Of a DNA stretch of 64,000 bases, positions 24,607-33,760 are shown in pieces. Position 1 is the first letter of the stretch. The number at the start of each line of letters is the position of its first letter. Origin of the DNA: Synergistaceae bacterium (GTDB lineage: Bacteria > Synergistota > Synergistia > Synergistales > Aminobacteriaceae). The stretch is from contig JAFRAH010000016.1 of the NCBI GenBank assembly GCA_017405525.1, positions 1-64,000 of the forward strand. The letters run 5' to 3'. A model generated the notes under the pieces. It searched no databases. It was not told the DNA's origin and worked only from the letters and a program-made list of their open reading frames with translations. The translations under genes and the position numbers were made by a program.

Positions 24607-27243
24607 TTACTGAGCTTGTCCCTGAATGCTGCTCCGTATAAATTCTGTCTCCTCATCACGGTTTTTTATTGCCCCGTCAATTATCGCCAGCTTTATGGAC
24701 GCAAGGGCATCACCTATAGCCTTGCCCCTCAAGCCCATAGCCTGAAGGTCTTTCCCGGTCAATTCCCCCTTGTAGGACATCCACAGCTCCATGTGTTCGA
24801 CGATGAGCCGCCTTGCCTGCCGTGAGTTCAGGCACGAGAGCCAGTAAACCAGTGGAACAGGCCCGTAGTCCTTGAAGAATAGATAGGCCTCCGAGTTCTT
24901 GATGGTCTTCCAGCCTGCGCAGAACTTCTCGACATTTGGCCACTGCATAAAGCATCGTGTGAGCTGTTCGCGCTCGTTGGGGTTGAGGTTCATCCTGTCC
25001 ATCGCCGAAAACCGGGCTTCAGGCTTCGACTCCGTGAATATCACCGCTATGGTTATGAGCCACTCCATGCCCTTGAAGTCGATACCATGACGACGAGTCT
25101 GCTTCATGAAGTGCTCCATCACCAGGAGCCTCCTGCCTGCATGTTCCGTTACCTTTACGCCGGGGAATAGGGACTCCCACACCCCAAGCTCCTGCATCCT
25201 CATCACTATTTTGCGTGAACATGACTCCTTGATGTTGAGTTCGAGCTCTGCACGTATCCTTGTCGTCGAGAGGAGCTCAAGGAGGCCGCCACGTACAGCA
25301 CTCTTCAGGAGCCTCATTGTGTTGTCCTCAAAGCGCATGTTAAGACGCTGCTCTAACCTTATCCCCCTGAGAACTCGTGAAGGGTCCTCAACAAAGCTCA
25401 GGTTGTGGAGGATCTTAAGGAGCTTGTCCTTGAGGTCAGCACGTCCGCCGAAATTGTCAGTGAGAGTCCCCCAGTCGTCCTCGCTGAGTGAGATAGACAT
25501 AGCATTAACGGTGAAGTCCCGCCGTCCCAAGTCCTGGCGCAATGAGCTGTTCTGAACGGTTGGAGTCGCCGCCGCATACTCGTAGAACTCCCTGCGTGCT
25601 GTGGCAACGTCTACCTTCTCGCCGTCAGGGAATGTTATTGTCCCTGTCTTGTAGCGTCCGTGAAGTGTTGCACGGCAGCCCGGTTCGTCCCATGAGGTTA
25701 CGAGTTTCTCTGCATCACCCTCGACCGAAATATCTATGTCCGTGTTCGTTACTCCCATCAATATATCCCTGACAGTCCCGCCGACAAGATAGGCCCTCAT
25801 TCCGAGCTCATGAGCCTTAGCCCCAAGCCTCCGCAATAATGACAGCGTCTTGAGGCTGAATGACTCCTCCATTAGGTGGGCTACGTTCTCGACCCAAAGG
25901 AAGCCGTCAGAGTCGTGTGATGTGTCCTCACCTGCGAACTGCCCCGAATGGTATAACGCCTTCAGGAGGTCAGCACGTGAGAGTGTCCCGGCTAATTTCC
26001 CGTTCTCGTCAAGGACTGGCATTTTCTCGAACCCATAAGTTGCCATCATCCTGTGAGCCTCGTCTATTGATGCCTCAGTTGAGAGGCTGATTATCCCCTG
26101 CGTCATGAAGTCCGAGATTTTCGCGCGGTCAAGGCCGTGAAGGTGTGCCTTGTCGAGATCCTTGCGTGTCATCATCCCTGCAACTTCACCGTCATCACTG
26201 ATCACAGGGAGGGACTTAACCCCGAAGCGCAGCATAGTCCTGTAGCCCTCATCAACGCGTGCGTCAATACCAACGGCGATAACCGGCGAGGTCATTATGT
26301 CCGAGACCTTCATCATGGGAGTGATTGCCCCGGATAATCTCTGCTCTATCTCGTCGAGTAATTCCTTTGCGTCCCGGTCAGTGAGGGTTGCACTTCCTGC
26401 CTGATAGTGGCCGCTCCCTCCGTAGGGTGAAAGGAACTCCTTGACGTTGAGGATGCCTTCAACGCTACGGGCTATGATGTTGACCTTCTTGCCTCCGTTG
26501 TTGACGACAGCAATCGTTACGTGTGAGTCGCAATATTCCTTGAGCTTGTTCACGAAGACAGAAAGACCGTTAAAGTATTCCTCTGTTTCAGCCCATGTGA
26601 GACAAACTTTAGCACCGTTAATGTATTTCTCCCGGATGTTTTCGGCGAGGCTGTCTAGTAGTCTCTTGTCCTCTGATGACATGTCGGACTCAACCTGTGA
26701 GAGAATCCCGGACAAGTCAGCCCCAAGTTCACGCAGGTAACTCACGGCGGCAATGTCGCGCTCGGTTGTGGTCTCGTAGGTGAACGCCCCGGTGTCGTCG
26801 TATATCCCCAGCGCAAAGAGTGTAGCCTCATCGGGAGTAATCTCCTTGCGGTTGAGGAGTAGCTGCTCCAGTATCATCGTAGTGGCTGCACCTATGGGCT
26901 CATAGACGAACTTTGAGGCCGGGATGTCGTCAGGCGTGGGGGGGTGATGGTCGTAAACGTGAACGTCAACATCCTGACGGCCTGCGAGTGCCGCGAACGG
27001 TCCGATTCTTGCGCGTGAACGTGTATCGGCTACAACCATCAGCGTAACCTCATCGAGGGGGATCTTCTTGGGCTTGAGGAGCTTCTGAGTCCACTGCCTG
27101 CCCTGGCGTGAAGTGAAGTCGCGGACTTTCCGGGACATTGAGCCGGGAGGACAGATTACAGCATCGGGATAGAGCTTCTGGATGGCTATCATGCTTGCCA
27201 GTGAGTCAAAGTCTGTGTTGAGATGGCTTGTGATTAGTTGCAT
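24607..27243 (-). CDS. DHH-CBS-polyA polymerase fusion (tRNA nucleotidyltransferase)
   Basis: An 878-aa multidomain protein. Residues ~1-170 are a DHH phosphoesterase (VADTRSRARIG, VYDHHPP); ~220-310 a DHHA1 domain ending GGSGHYQAGSATL; ~315-430 two CBS domains; and ~470-870 a class II polyA polymerase/CCA enzyme with AYLVGGTVRDILMG, the DIDISVEG acidic pair, RRDFTVNAMSISL and RVLRGIRLEQRL. This long form is known from Aquifex, deltaproteobacteria and Synergistota, where it completes tRNA 3' ends (CCA or A addition). The CBS pair suggests nucleotide sensing. Some tRNAs here encode CCA, so the enzyme would mainly repair ends. No HD domain is seen at the C-terminus. Confidence 0.9.
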   Translation of the reverse strand: MQLITSHLNTDFDSLASMIAIQKLYPDAVICPPGSMSRKVRDFTSRQGRQWTQKLLKPKKIPLDEVTLMVVADTRSRARIGPFAALAGRQDVDVHVYDHHPPTPDDIPASKFVYEPIGAATTMILEQLLLNRKEITPDEATLFALGIYDDTGAFTYETTTERDIAAVSYLRELGADLSGILSQVESDMSSEDKRLLDSLAENIREKYINGAKVCLTWAETEEYFNGLSVFVNKLKEYCDSHVTIAVVNNGGKKVNIIARSVEGILNVKEFLSPYGGSGHYQAGSATLTDRDAKELLDEIEQRLSGAITPMMKVSDIMTSPVIAVGIDARVDEGYRTMLRFGVKSLPVISDDGEVAGMMTRKDLDKAHLHGLDRAKISDFMTQGIISLSTEASIDEAHRMMATYGFEKMPVLDENGKLAGTLSRADLLKALYHSGQFAGEDTSHDSDGFLWVENVAHLMEESFSLKTLSLLRRLGAKAHELGMRAYLVGGTVRDILMGVTNTDIDISVEGDAEKLVTSWDEPGCRATLHGRYKTGTITFPDGEKVDVATARREFYEYAAATPTVQNSSLRQDLGRRDFTVNAMSISLSEDDWGTLTDNFGGRADLKDKLLKILHNLSFVEDPSRVLRGIRLEQRLNMRFEDNTMRLLKSAVRGGLLELLSTTRIRAELELNIKESCSRKIVMRMQELGVWESLFPGVKVTEHAGRRLLVMEHFMKQTRRHGIDFKGMEWLITIAVIFTESKPEARFSAMDRMNLNPNEREQLTRCFMQWPNVEKFCAGWKTIKNSEAYLFFKDYGPVPLVYWLSCLNSRQARRLIVEHMELWMSYKGELTGKDLQAMGLRGKAIGDALASIKLAIIDGAIKNRDEETEFIRSSIQGQAQ

Positions 27244-27326
27244 GGCTAATATTCTCTCTTTATGATGGGATGGAGAAAATCATAACGCAAAAAATGTTCC
27301 AGTCAACAAATTACGTCAGTCCTAAC

Positions 27327-27953
27327 CTATTCATGGCCGTAGTTTGTTCGGCCTTCCTCCTTAACGTCAGCTGATACATAGAAACAATTTCCGAGTTTCA
27401 CGCCTGCCTTGTGGTACAGGTCATCAAATCCCCAGTAAGGCACATAATCCTCGTCATAGTTCATCATTCCGTTGTCAGCGAGATTTTTCTTCCAGCCAGA
27501 AAGCTCATCGCCTATACTTGAAGGGTCAAACCTCACAACTACCCTCCTGTCAGCCTCGTCTATGTCCACGAAGAAGCCCCTTACCGTAGGGTTCAGATAG
27601 CTCAATGTCTGCCTGAAACTTCTCTCATCGTCCGGGTATCTTGTCCCTGCGTTCTTGTGCCTCCAGCCGTAATGAGACAGGAGATACTCCGCAATGTGCA
27701 AGGCTCTGGGTGAAGGCTCAAGGTGAAACAGGGTGAGCAGTGCTGTAGTATTCCTCCGCTGTGTCTTAAGTTCCCATTCGGCGGCATTAGGGAGCGGCAG
27801 ATTGTTTTCCTCAATTCCGAGCAAGTCCTCAAGAGTGTTGCCTATAGCCCCGTCATTGTGGACGTTCCGGCGGTTCCTTATCCACCCTAAAGAGCGTATA
27901 TCTCTCAGAGCAGCAATAATTGCTGGCTTTGTGAATCTTGTGGTGTCTGGCAT
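27327..27953 (-). CDS. MvaI/BcnI-family type II restriction endonuclease, C-terminally short
   Basis: A 208-aa protein with the MvaI/BcnI family block GNTLEDLLGIEENNLPLPN followed by WELKTQR, which holds the catalytic acidic residues and the lysine (about residues 41-66). The family cuts CCWGG (MvaI) or CCSGG (BcnI) as a monomer. The protein stops at GRTNYGHE, about 40 residues earlier than MvaI (~246 aa), losing the region that normally follows the FYVxAxVK strand. It may be a weakened or decayed enzyme, or a short variant. Its first 49 bases overlap the methylase gene in another frame, which favours methylase synthesis first. Confidence 0.8.
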   Translation of the reverse strand: MPDTTRFTKPAIIAALRDIRSLGWIRNRRNVHNDGAIGNTLEDLLGIEENNLPLPNAAEWELKTQRRNTTALLTLFHLEPSPRALHIAEYLLSHYGWRHKNAGTRYPDDERSFRQTLSYLNPTVRGFFVDIDEADRRVVVRFDPSSIGDELSGWKKNLADNGMMNYDEDYVPYWGFDDLYHKAGVKLGNCFYVSADVKEEGRTNYGHE

Positions 27954-28672
27954 CCTGATAACCTTTCTCTTGACATCTCGCAGTACTCCCGGGAAATGTC
28001 AATTCCGATAAAATCCCTTCCGAGATTTTTCGCCGCAACTGCTGTAGTGCCGCTCCCCATGAACGGATCAAGGATTATCCCTGCGAATGTGCTGGATATT
28101 ATGCGCTCGACAAGGGCAACAGGGAACGGTGCCGGGTGCTTGTTCTTCATCTCCTGCGGGAACTCCCAGACATCTCCGTATGAATTTGCGTGTGGTGTTA
28201 GCCTGAAGCCCGGCTTTGCTATGAGGTATATGACTTCATAGGTTGGGAGGAAATACCCCGGGTTGAAGTTTATTCCGCCCTTTCTCTTCCAGATTATGAT
28301 TTGCCTGACAGGGAAGCCCTCAACTATTTCGTGCCTGTCCTGAATGAGTCCGTCCTGAACCCTCCACTTGTGATTGTAGAAGACAGCACCGTCATTATTG
28401 GTTACGCGCATCATTTCCTGGAGGCAACCACGCTGCCATTGAACATATTCATCATAGGGCATATTGTCATCATAATCTGAGTAGCCATTTATCAGGGCAG
28501 CACCAGACCATTTACCGCCAGAACCGTTTTTCATTCCGTTCCCTGTTGAGTTCTTGAGGTTGTAGGGAGGCGAGGTAACTACCAAGTCAATGCTCTCACT
28601 GGGAATTTTCTTCATCTCATTGACAGCATCACCGCAGATAAATGAATTTCTTATCTCATCGATAACATACAA
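27905..28672 (-). CDS. DNA (cytosine-N4 type) methyltransferase of the R-M pair
   Basis: A 255-aa amino-methyltransferase. Catalytic motif IV is TSPPYNL (SPPY near residues 34-37), the form used by N4-cytosine and some N6-adenine enzymes. The AdoMet motif I DPFMGSGTTAVAA lies near residue 200, so the order is IV-then-I (beta type). M.MvaI and M.BcnI partners are N4-cytosine methylases, fitting the restriction gene next to it. I accept the TTG start at 28672 because GAGGT lies 8 bases upstream and no ATG is in frame nearby. Methylation would protect host CCNGG-type sites; the exact site is not readable from sequence alone. Confidence 0.88.
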   Translation of the reverse strand: MYVIDEIRNSFICGDAVNEMKKIPSESIDLVVTSPPYNLKNSTGNGMKNGSGGKWSGAALINGYSDYDDNMPYDEYVQWQRGCLQEMMRVTNNDGAVFYNHKWRVQDGLIQDRHEIVEGFPVRQIIIWKRKGGINFNPGYFLPTYEVIYLIAKPGFRLTPHANSYGDVWEFPQEMKNKHPAPFPVALVERIISSTFAGIILDPFMGSGTTAVAAKNLGRDFIGIDISREYCEMSRERLSGCQTPQDSQSQQLLLL

Positions 28673-28708
28673 TTGACCGACCTCATAATGAAAATTGTGG
28701 GATGATTT

Positions 28709-28714
28709 ATTATA
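28709..28714 (-). promoter_or_regulatory. -10 box for the R-M genes
   Basis: TATAAT on the minus strand, 37 bases before the TTG start of the methylase. It lies in the divergent gap with hisC. Confidence 0.5.
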
Positions 28715-28737
28715 GCATTCTAATCACAGCGCAAAAA

Positions 28738-28760
28738 CTTAACGGGGGTTAAGCTATAAT
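28738..28760 (+). promoter_or_regulatory. Palindromic operator and -10 box of the hisC operon
   Basis: CTTAAC-GGGG-GTTAAG (28738-28753) is a perfect 6-bp inverted repeat, one base before a TATAAT (28755-28760). It covers most of the spacer region of the promoter, so a dimeric repressor binding here would block RNA polymerase. The regulator is unknown. Confidence 0.5.
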
Positions 28761-28800
28761 TACAGCCGAAAAATTCTCAGGACATAAGGAAGGTTTCACA

Positions 28801-29868
28801 ATGAGCAAATTCCTTCACACAAAGTATTCATCACTCACACCCTACGACACAACCGAAGAGACCGAAAGCCTCAAAGGATACATACGCCTCAACACTAACG
28901 AGCTACCTTTTCCCCCGTCGCCGCTCTCACTGGTCTATGCACACAAAGCCTCCGAGAGCATGAACTACTACCCTGATCCTGAATGCAGCCAGCTCGCCGG
29001 GAAAATTGCAGAGATGATGAGCGTCAAACCGTCAGAAATAGTTTTCGGGAACGGCTCAGATGAGATACTCAACTTCCTGTTTATGGCATTCTGTGAGAAG
29101 GGGGCAGCATTCCCCAACATCACCTACTCGTTCTACAAGATACTCGCAAAATTCCATGGCGTTGACTATATCCTGGTGCCGTTAAAGAATTTCAGGGTTG
29201 AGCCGTCATACTACAAGGACGTTAAAGGGAGAACTATATTCATTGCCAACCCAAACGCTCCAACAGGGCTGGCCTTGAGCCTGAAGGAGCTTGAGGAAAT
29301 CATCAACTCAAACCCTGAGAGCCTCGTAGTGATTGATGAAGCCTATGTAGATTTTGGGGCTGAAAGTGCAGTGAGCCTCATCCACGAACACGACAACGTC
29401 ATAATCACCCGGACGTTCTCGAAGTCGCGCTCAATGGCCGGGGCAAGGCTGGGCTGGTGCATGACCAACGAGGCACTTGCTCAGGACATCAGGAACATCA
29501 AGAACACACTGACCCCCTACAACATCAACGCAATGACTCAAGCGGCGGCACTGGGAGCACTTAAGGACGACGAATATACCCGGAGGAACATCAACATGAT
29601 CTGCCGGACAAGGGACAACATGAAGACGAGGCTTCAGGAGATGGGATTTGAGGTTACGGACTCGTGCACGAACTTTCTTTTTGCCCGGCATGAGACAGTG
29701 AGCGGGGAAAAGATTTTCACGGCCCTCAAGAAATACAGGATAATGATACGGCACTTCACCAACCCCCCGGCAATCTCTGACTATAACCGAATCACAATAG
29801 GGACTCCCGAACAGATGCAGATAATGCTAGAAGTCCTGAAGGGGATAATCAAGAATGCGTCAGAGTAA
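28801..29868 (+). CDS. hisC: Histidinol-phosphate aminotransferase
   Basis: A 355-aa fold type I PLP enzyme of histidine biosynthesis. It shows [13 protein letters not shown] at the N-terminus, [18 protein letters not shown] (PLP phosphate region), [16 protein letters not shown] and the Schiff-base lysine in [14 protein letters not shown]. Length is typical for HisC. It overlaps hisB by 14 bases. Only hisC and hisB of the pathway are here; the rest of the pathway is not in the window. Confidence 0.94.
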   Translation: MSKFLHTKYSSLTPYDTTEETESLKGYIRLNTNELPFPPSPLSLVYAHKASESMNYYPDPECSQLAGKIAEMMSVKPSEIVFGNGSDEILNFLFMAFCEKGAAFPNITYSFYKILAKFHGVDYILVPLKNFRVEPSYYKDVKGRTIFIANPNAPTGLALSLKELEEIINSNPESLVVIDEAYVDFGAESAVSLIHEHDNVIITRTFSKSRSMAGARLGWCMTNEALAQDIRNIKNTLTPYNINAMTQAAALGALKDDEYTRRNINMICRTRDNMKTRLQEMGFEVTDSCTNFLFARHETVSGEKIFTALKKYRIMIRHFTNPPAISDYNRITIGTPEQMQIMLEVLKGIIKNASE

Positions 29869-30442
29869 GATAACCCGGACAACAAAGGAGACAGATATAA
29901 CCCTGGCACTCAACCTTGACGGTACAGGGAAGAATGACATCAACACAGGCTGCGGATTTCTGGATCACATGCTTGTGCTCTTTGCGTCTCATGGCCGGTT
30001 TGACCTTGAGGTGAAGTGCAAGGGGGACTATCACGTTGACTTCCACCACACGGCTGAAGACGTGGGAATATGCTTAGGTCTTGCGTTCCGTGAGGCACTC
30101 GGCGAAAAGAAGGGCATAACTCGCTACGGGAATATGCTCCTGCCGATGGATGAGGCATTGATTTTGTCGGCAGTGGACTTTTCGGGGCGGGCATATCTGG
30201 TCTGGGACGTTGAGATTACGGCGCAGAAGGTCGGGGATTTCGACACCGAACTTGCGGAGGAGTTCTGGCGGGCTTTCGCTGGGAACTCACTGTGTACCCT
30301 CCACTTCAGGCAACTATCAGGGAAGAATGCCCACCACATAATAGAATGTGCGTTCAAGTCTGCGGCGCGGGCAATCTCTCAGGCCGTGAGGATTAACCCG
30401 GAATATGCTGACGAGGTGCCGTCAACTAAGGGGGTGATATGA
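29855..30442 (+). CDS. hisB: Imidazoleglycerol-phosphate dehydratase
   Basis: A 195-aa manganese enzyme converting IGP to imidazole acetol phosphate. Metal-binding motifs are [27 protein letters not shown] and, near the C-terminus, [15 protein letters not shown]. It is the monofunctional form (no histidinol phosphatase domain). It overlaps hisC upstream and shares ATGA with the MNT gene downstream, so translation is coupled along the operon. Confidence 0.95.
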   Translation: MRQSKITRTTKETDITLALNLDGTGKNDINTGCGFLDHMLVLFASHGRFDLEVKCKGDYHVDFHHTAEDVGICLGLAFREALGEKKGITRYGNMLLPMDEALILSAVDFSGRAYLVWDVEITAQKVGDFDTELAEEFWRAFAGNSLCTLHFRQLSGKNAHHIIECAFKSAARAISQAVRINPEYADEVPSTKGVI

Positions 30443-30801
30443 GCATGGACTACCCGGCCAGGAAGAGCAGGGACGACAAGGAAATGTTCAGCGAGGTGGT
30501 CAGGGCGATACTGTCGGTTGTGGGTGATGATGCCGTGAGGATAATACTTTATGGCTCGGTTGCGAGGGGCGACAATACTTGGGAGTCTGATGTTGATATT
30601 GCTGTGCTGATTGATGGAAAGTACAACGCCCAATGCAGAAGGAAACTTTTCGAGGCAGTATACCCGCTTGATGTTAAGTATGATACCTTGTTTTCAGTGA
30701 TACCGATTGAGGCATATCATTATTTTATCTGTAAGTATGAGATTCCGTTCTACATGAACATTGAGAAAGAGGGAATAACTCTGTGGAAGAAGTGCGCGTA
30801 G
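30439..30801 (+). CDS. MNT-type minimal nucleotidyltransferase
   Basis: A 120-aa protein with the minimal nucleotidyltransferase signature [19 protein letters not shown] (GS-x10-DxD, about residues 34-52). Such MNT proteins pair with HEPN proteins as toxin-antitoxin modules in which the MNT partner adds AMP to the HEPN toxin. Here the next gene starts 19 bases before this one ends and encodes a HEPN domain, matching that pairing. The start overlaps the hisB stop as ATGA, placing the module inside a histidine biosynthesis operon. Confidence 0.88.
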   Translation: MSMDYPARKSRDDKEMFSEVVRAILSVVGDDAVRIILYGSVARGDNTWESDVDIAVLIDGKYNAQCRRKLFEAVYPLDVKYDTLFSVIPIEAYHYFICKYEIPFYMNIEKEGITLWKKCA

Positions 30802-31700
30802 ATTACTCAAAGTATCGTCTTGAGAGGGCAGAAGATTGCTTGAGTGATGCAGTGTTTATGCTTGATAAAGGGAAACTGCTTTCCTCGCTGAACAGGTCGT
30901 ATTATGCCATATTCAATGCGATAAGGGCTGTAACTCTTCTTGACAATTTCGACTCAAAGAAGCATAAGGGAGTGATAGCCCACTTCAATCAATATTACGT
31001 GAAGACTAAGATATTCCCGCCCGATACATACAAGCTGATAGAGTCCGCCTTCAAACTGAGAGGGTATGCCGACTACAAGGACATGTACATAGCCGACCGT
31101 CAGGAAACGCAGGAGCAAATCAGCAATGCCGAATACTTGATCAGCATCATCAAGCCCTACCTTCTCGAACGCTGGGCAGAAATAGAACAGGAGGAAACAC
31201 TAAAAATGAACGCAATATTCACCCGCACAAGCACCCGCCAGTTCACCCCCGAAAAGGTCGAGAGCAAGTACATCATCAAGATTATCCGTGCCGCAATGGC
31301 CGCACCAAGTGCCTGCAACCAGCAGCCCTGGGAGTTCTGGATCACCGATGACCCGGAGATTATCGCCCGGCTCTCTCAGTCGACACCATACGCAACCCCC
31401 GCGAAGAATGCTCCCGTTGTTATTGTCCCCTGTTACCGCACGAATGACCTTCCCGCCGCACCGATGGCAATAATCGATATGGCCATGTCAGCAGAGAATA
31501 TCCTTCTTGAGGCCGAAGAGTTAGGGCTTGGAGCGGTGATTATCGGAATTGCTCCACTTGAGGAACGTATGAAGGCAGTCGGTGAAATCCTCAAGCTCCC
31601 GGAAAACTTCAAGGCATTCGCGATTATCCCCGTAGGTCATCCAGCCAGCAAGCACCCGCAGGAAGACAGATATGAACCCTCAAAAGTCCACACTCTATAG
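30783..31700 (+). CDS. HEPN domain fused in frame to a nitroreductase
   Basis: One uninterrupted 305-aa frame holds two unrelated domains. Residues 1-~135 are a HEPN domain (NRSYYAIFNAIRAV; HKGVIAHFNQYYV; LRGYADYKDMY) of the PF05168 type paired with MNT proteins; no RxxxxH RNase motif is visible. Residues ~142-305 are a complete small FMN nitroreductase (TRTSTRQF at its start, AMAAPSACNQQPWEFW, LGAVIIG). At the joint there is AGGAGG (31189-31194) and an ATG at 31206, so the nitroreductase may also be made alone (164 aa). The 3' end overlaps rsmG by 29 bases. It may be a true fusion or loss of the HEPN stop codon. Confidence 0.82.
   Translation: MEEVRVDYSKYRLERAEDCLSDAVFMLDKGKLLSSLNRSYYAIFNAIRAVTLLDNFDSKKHKGVIAHFNQYYVKTKIFPPDTYKLIESAFKLRGYADYKDMYIADRQETQEQISNAEYLISIIKPYLLERWAEIEQEETLKMNAIFTRTSTRQFTPEKVESKYIIKIIRAAMAAPSACNQQPWEFWITDDPEIIARLSQSTPYATPAKNAPVVIVPCYRTNDLPAAPMAIIDMAMSAENILLEAEELGLGAVIIGIAPLEERMKAVGEILKLPENFKAFAIIPVGHPASKHPQEDRYEPSKVHTL
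31189..31208 (+). promoter_or_regulatory. Internal ribosome binding site and start for the nitroreductase part
   Basis: AGGAGG at 31189-31194 and ATG at 31206 lie inside the HEPN/nitroreductase frame exactly at the domain boundary. The SD is as strong as those of independent genes in the window. Confidence 0.6.
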
Positions 31701-32319
31701 GTACGCTGAACTTCTCGCCTCATGCACAAGGGCACGCCTCACAGGTACGCGCGGGGCTGACGAGATATTCACCCTCCAGGTCATGGACTGCCTCCCGTCG
31801 GTTGAGTTCCTGCCGTCATCCGGGAACGTTGTAGACGTTGGGAGCGGTGGAGGACTTCCGGGGATAGTCTGGGCGGTTGAACGTCCTGACCTGAGCATCA
31901 CACTTCTCGACAGCGTGGGCAAGAAGTGCATTGCCGTCAACGAGATAATTTCTGCCCTCAATCTCCCGAACGTCAAGGTAGTATGCTCACGTAGCGAGGA
32001 TTACGCTAAAACTCAACGTGAGACCTTCAGCCTTGCAGGGGCCAGGGCTCTCTCATCTGCCGGAGTTACTGCCGAACTACTAGCACCCCTCGTGAAAGTC
32101 GGGGGTCGTGTGCTCACCTTCAAGGGCGAAAAGGTCAGTGATGAGCTCTCGGAAGTCAATAACCAGTGGCACAAGCTGGGACTGTCTGAACCGTCATTGC
32201 GTCATTACGGTGATGATGACTCCTCAAGGTGTATAGTCTTATGGGAGAAAGTATCACGTTGCCCGGCCATGTACCCAAGAAGAACCGGGCTTGCTGGGAC
32301 AAAATTTTTCTGGGAGTGA
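31672..32319 (+). CDS. rsmG: 16S rRNA m7G527 methyltransferase RsmG
   Basis: A 215-aa AdoMet enzyme (GidB) that methylates G527 of 16S rRNA. The AdoMet loop is VVDVGSGGGLPGIVWA (about residues 52-67); LLDSVGKKCIAV and AGARALSS, the family motif after the core, follow. Length matches RsmG (~205-240). The start lies inside the nitroreductase end, so it is part of the his/MNT/HEPN transcript. Confidence 0.93.
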   Translation: MNPQKSTLYRYAELLASCTRARLTGTRGADEIFTLQVMDCLPSVEFLPSSGNVVDVGSGGGLPGIVWAVERPDLSITLLDSVGKKCIAVNEIISALNLPNVKVVCSRSEDYAKTQRETFSLAGARALSSAGVTAELLAPLVKVGGRVLTFKGEKVSDELSEVNNQWHKLGLSEPSLRHYGDDDSSRCIVLWEKVSRCPAMYPRRTGLAGTKFFWE

Positions 32320-32325
32320 TGACGT

Positions 32326-32586
32326 ATGAAGCTGAGTAACCTTCGCGATGCCTTCATGTTCATGCGGGTATTGTCGGCGGGTCTTGTAGTTGCGGGCTAT
32401 GCATTCTTGGGTGTGTGGCTCTCAAACTGGCTCGCAAAAAACGGATGGCCCTTGCTGCTCTCACTATGTGCCGTCCCTGTTGTTGCTGCCTTCGGAATGT
32501 GGCAGGGCTGGCTCTTCCTCACTAAGGGCAGGGGCAAAAGAAATCCCCCCGGCCATAAAGACCAGAGGGACAAATCACAATCCTAA
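32326..32586 (+). CDS. Small two-helix membrane protein, AtpZ/AtpI-like
   Basis: An 86-aa protein with two hydrophobic helices (about 14-38 and 42-66) and a basic tail (GRGKRNPPGHKDQRDK). Helix spacing and the GYAFLGVWLSNWL segment resemble the small AtpZ/AtpI proteins of ATP synthase operons, but no atp genes are adjacent and the match is weak. It follows rsmG by 6 bases and overlaps the convergent alcohol dehydrogenase by 4 bases. Confidence 0.55.
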   Translation: MKLSNLRDAFMFMRVLSAGLVVAGYAFLGVWLSNWLAKNGWPLLLSLCAVPVVAAFGMWQGWLFLTKGRGKRNPPGHKDQRDKSQS

Positions 32587-33749
32587 TACGCTAACTTGTA
32601 GATCTCCAGAATATCCTCCGGCTCAAGTTCCTTCAGGACTCCATAGGGCAGGAGTTTGGCCGCATTCTCCGCAAGACGTTCAAGGTCATCTTCCTTCACT
32701 CCGAGTTCACGCAGGGTAGTGGGGGCGTTGATATCCCTGAAGAAGTCCTCAAGTGCCTCGATGGCCTCAAGAGCTTTCTCCTCGTCCGAGCCGTCAAAGA
32801 TGTCGAACACTTCCTCCCCAAGCCTCGCGAAAGGTACAGGGTTATCCTCATAGAGATAGCGCGCCCATGCAGGCATAATCACCGACAGAGTAGCACCATG
32901 AGCCGCACCGAATAACAGGCTGATTGAGTGCCCCATCTTATGGGAGGAGAAATCACCCCTAGGCTCCCGTCCGACCGACAGGAAGCCACAATGAGCCATT
33001 GCCCCCGCAAGTGCATAGTCAGCCCGTGCGTCATAGTCCTTCGGGTTCTCGATGAGCTCAGGGATCACACGCATCATTGTTCGGATTAGCGCGTAACTCT
33101 GGCCGTCAATCAGCTCGCATTCTTCGTTGCCGTCAAGTACACGCTCCAGAATGTGGGCGATGATGTCAACCCCTCCGTAAATCGTCTGCTTTTCCGGGAG
33201 CGTTACCTGAAACGATGGGTCTATCACCGACACTTTCGGGTAAAGGCAGGGATTACTCATTGAGATTTTGTCCTCAGTCTCAGGGTTGCTGATTACGGAT
33301 ATGCAGTTGACCTCGCTTGATGATGCTGAAGCCGTGAGAACGCCATAAATTGGGAGTGCCTTAGTGATTTTTGCCTTGCCTGCGTAGAAGTCCCACACGT
33401 CGCCGGAATAGCACGAACCCGCAGCAATTGCCTTTGCCGTGTCGAACGCACTTCCCCCGCCTATGGGCATTATTGCGTCAATTCCTCCCGCACGAACACG
33501 AGCCACACCGTCGCGGACTTTTCCCACCAATGGGTTGGGCTTAACGTCGTTCACCTCAGAGAAAGCTATACCCTCCTTGCTGAGCATCTCCGTAACCTGA
33601 GAATATGCCCCGCTCTTGAACGTCCCCTTTCCGCCGAAAACAAGAAGTACCCCCTTCACTCCGTCAGCCTTGAGACGGGGTGCAAGTTCCTTCACTGTAT
33701 CCTTGCCGAATATCAGGGCTGTAGGATTGTGCCACGTAAAATTCTGCAT
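32583..33749 (-). CDS. Iron-dependent alcohol dehydrogenase (BdhA/YqhD type)
   Basis: A 388-aa group III alcohol dehydrogenase using NAD(P)H. The nucleotide loop is MPIGGGSAFDTAKAIA (about residues 94-109) and the metal-binding His are in AHILERVLD, SSHKMGHSISLLFGAAHGA. The N-terminus MQNFTWHNPTALIFGK is typical of butanol dehydrogenase-like members. It is the last gene of the uxaA-sel1-uxaC unit, 11 bases after uxaC. It could serve as the oxidoreductase of the hexuronate route, which lacks a visible UxaB/UxuB, or reduce aldehydes in general. Confidence 0.88.
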   Translation of the reverse strand: MQNFTWHNPTALIFGKDTVKELAPRLKADGVKGVLLVFGGKGTFKSGAYSQVTEMLSKEGIAFSEVNDVKPNPLVGKVRDGVARVRAGGIDAIMPIGGGSAFDTAKAIAAGSCYSGDVWDFYAGKAKITKALPIYGVLTASASSSEVNCISVISNPETEDKISMSNPCLYPKVSVIDPSFQVTLPEKQTIYGGVDIIAHILERVLDGNEECELIDGQSYALIRTMMRVIPELIENPKDYDARADYALAGAMAHCGFLSVGREPRGDFSSHKMGHSISLLFGAAHGATLSVIMPAWARYLYEDNPVPFARLGEEVFDIFDGSDEEKALEAIEALEDFFRDINAPTTLRELGVKEDDLERLAENAAKLLPYGVLKELEPEDILEIYKLAY

Positions 33750-33760
33750 GTTGTCATCAC

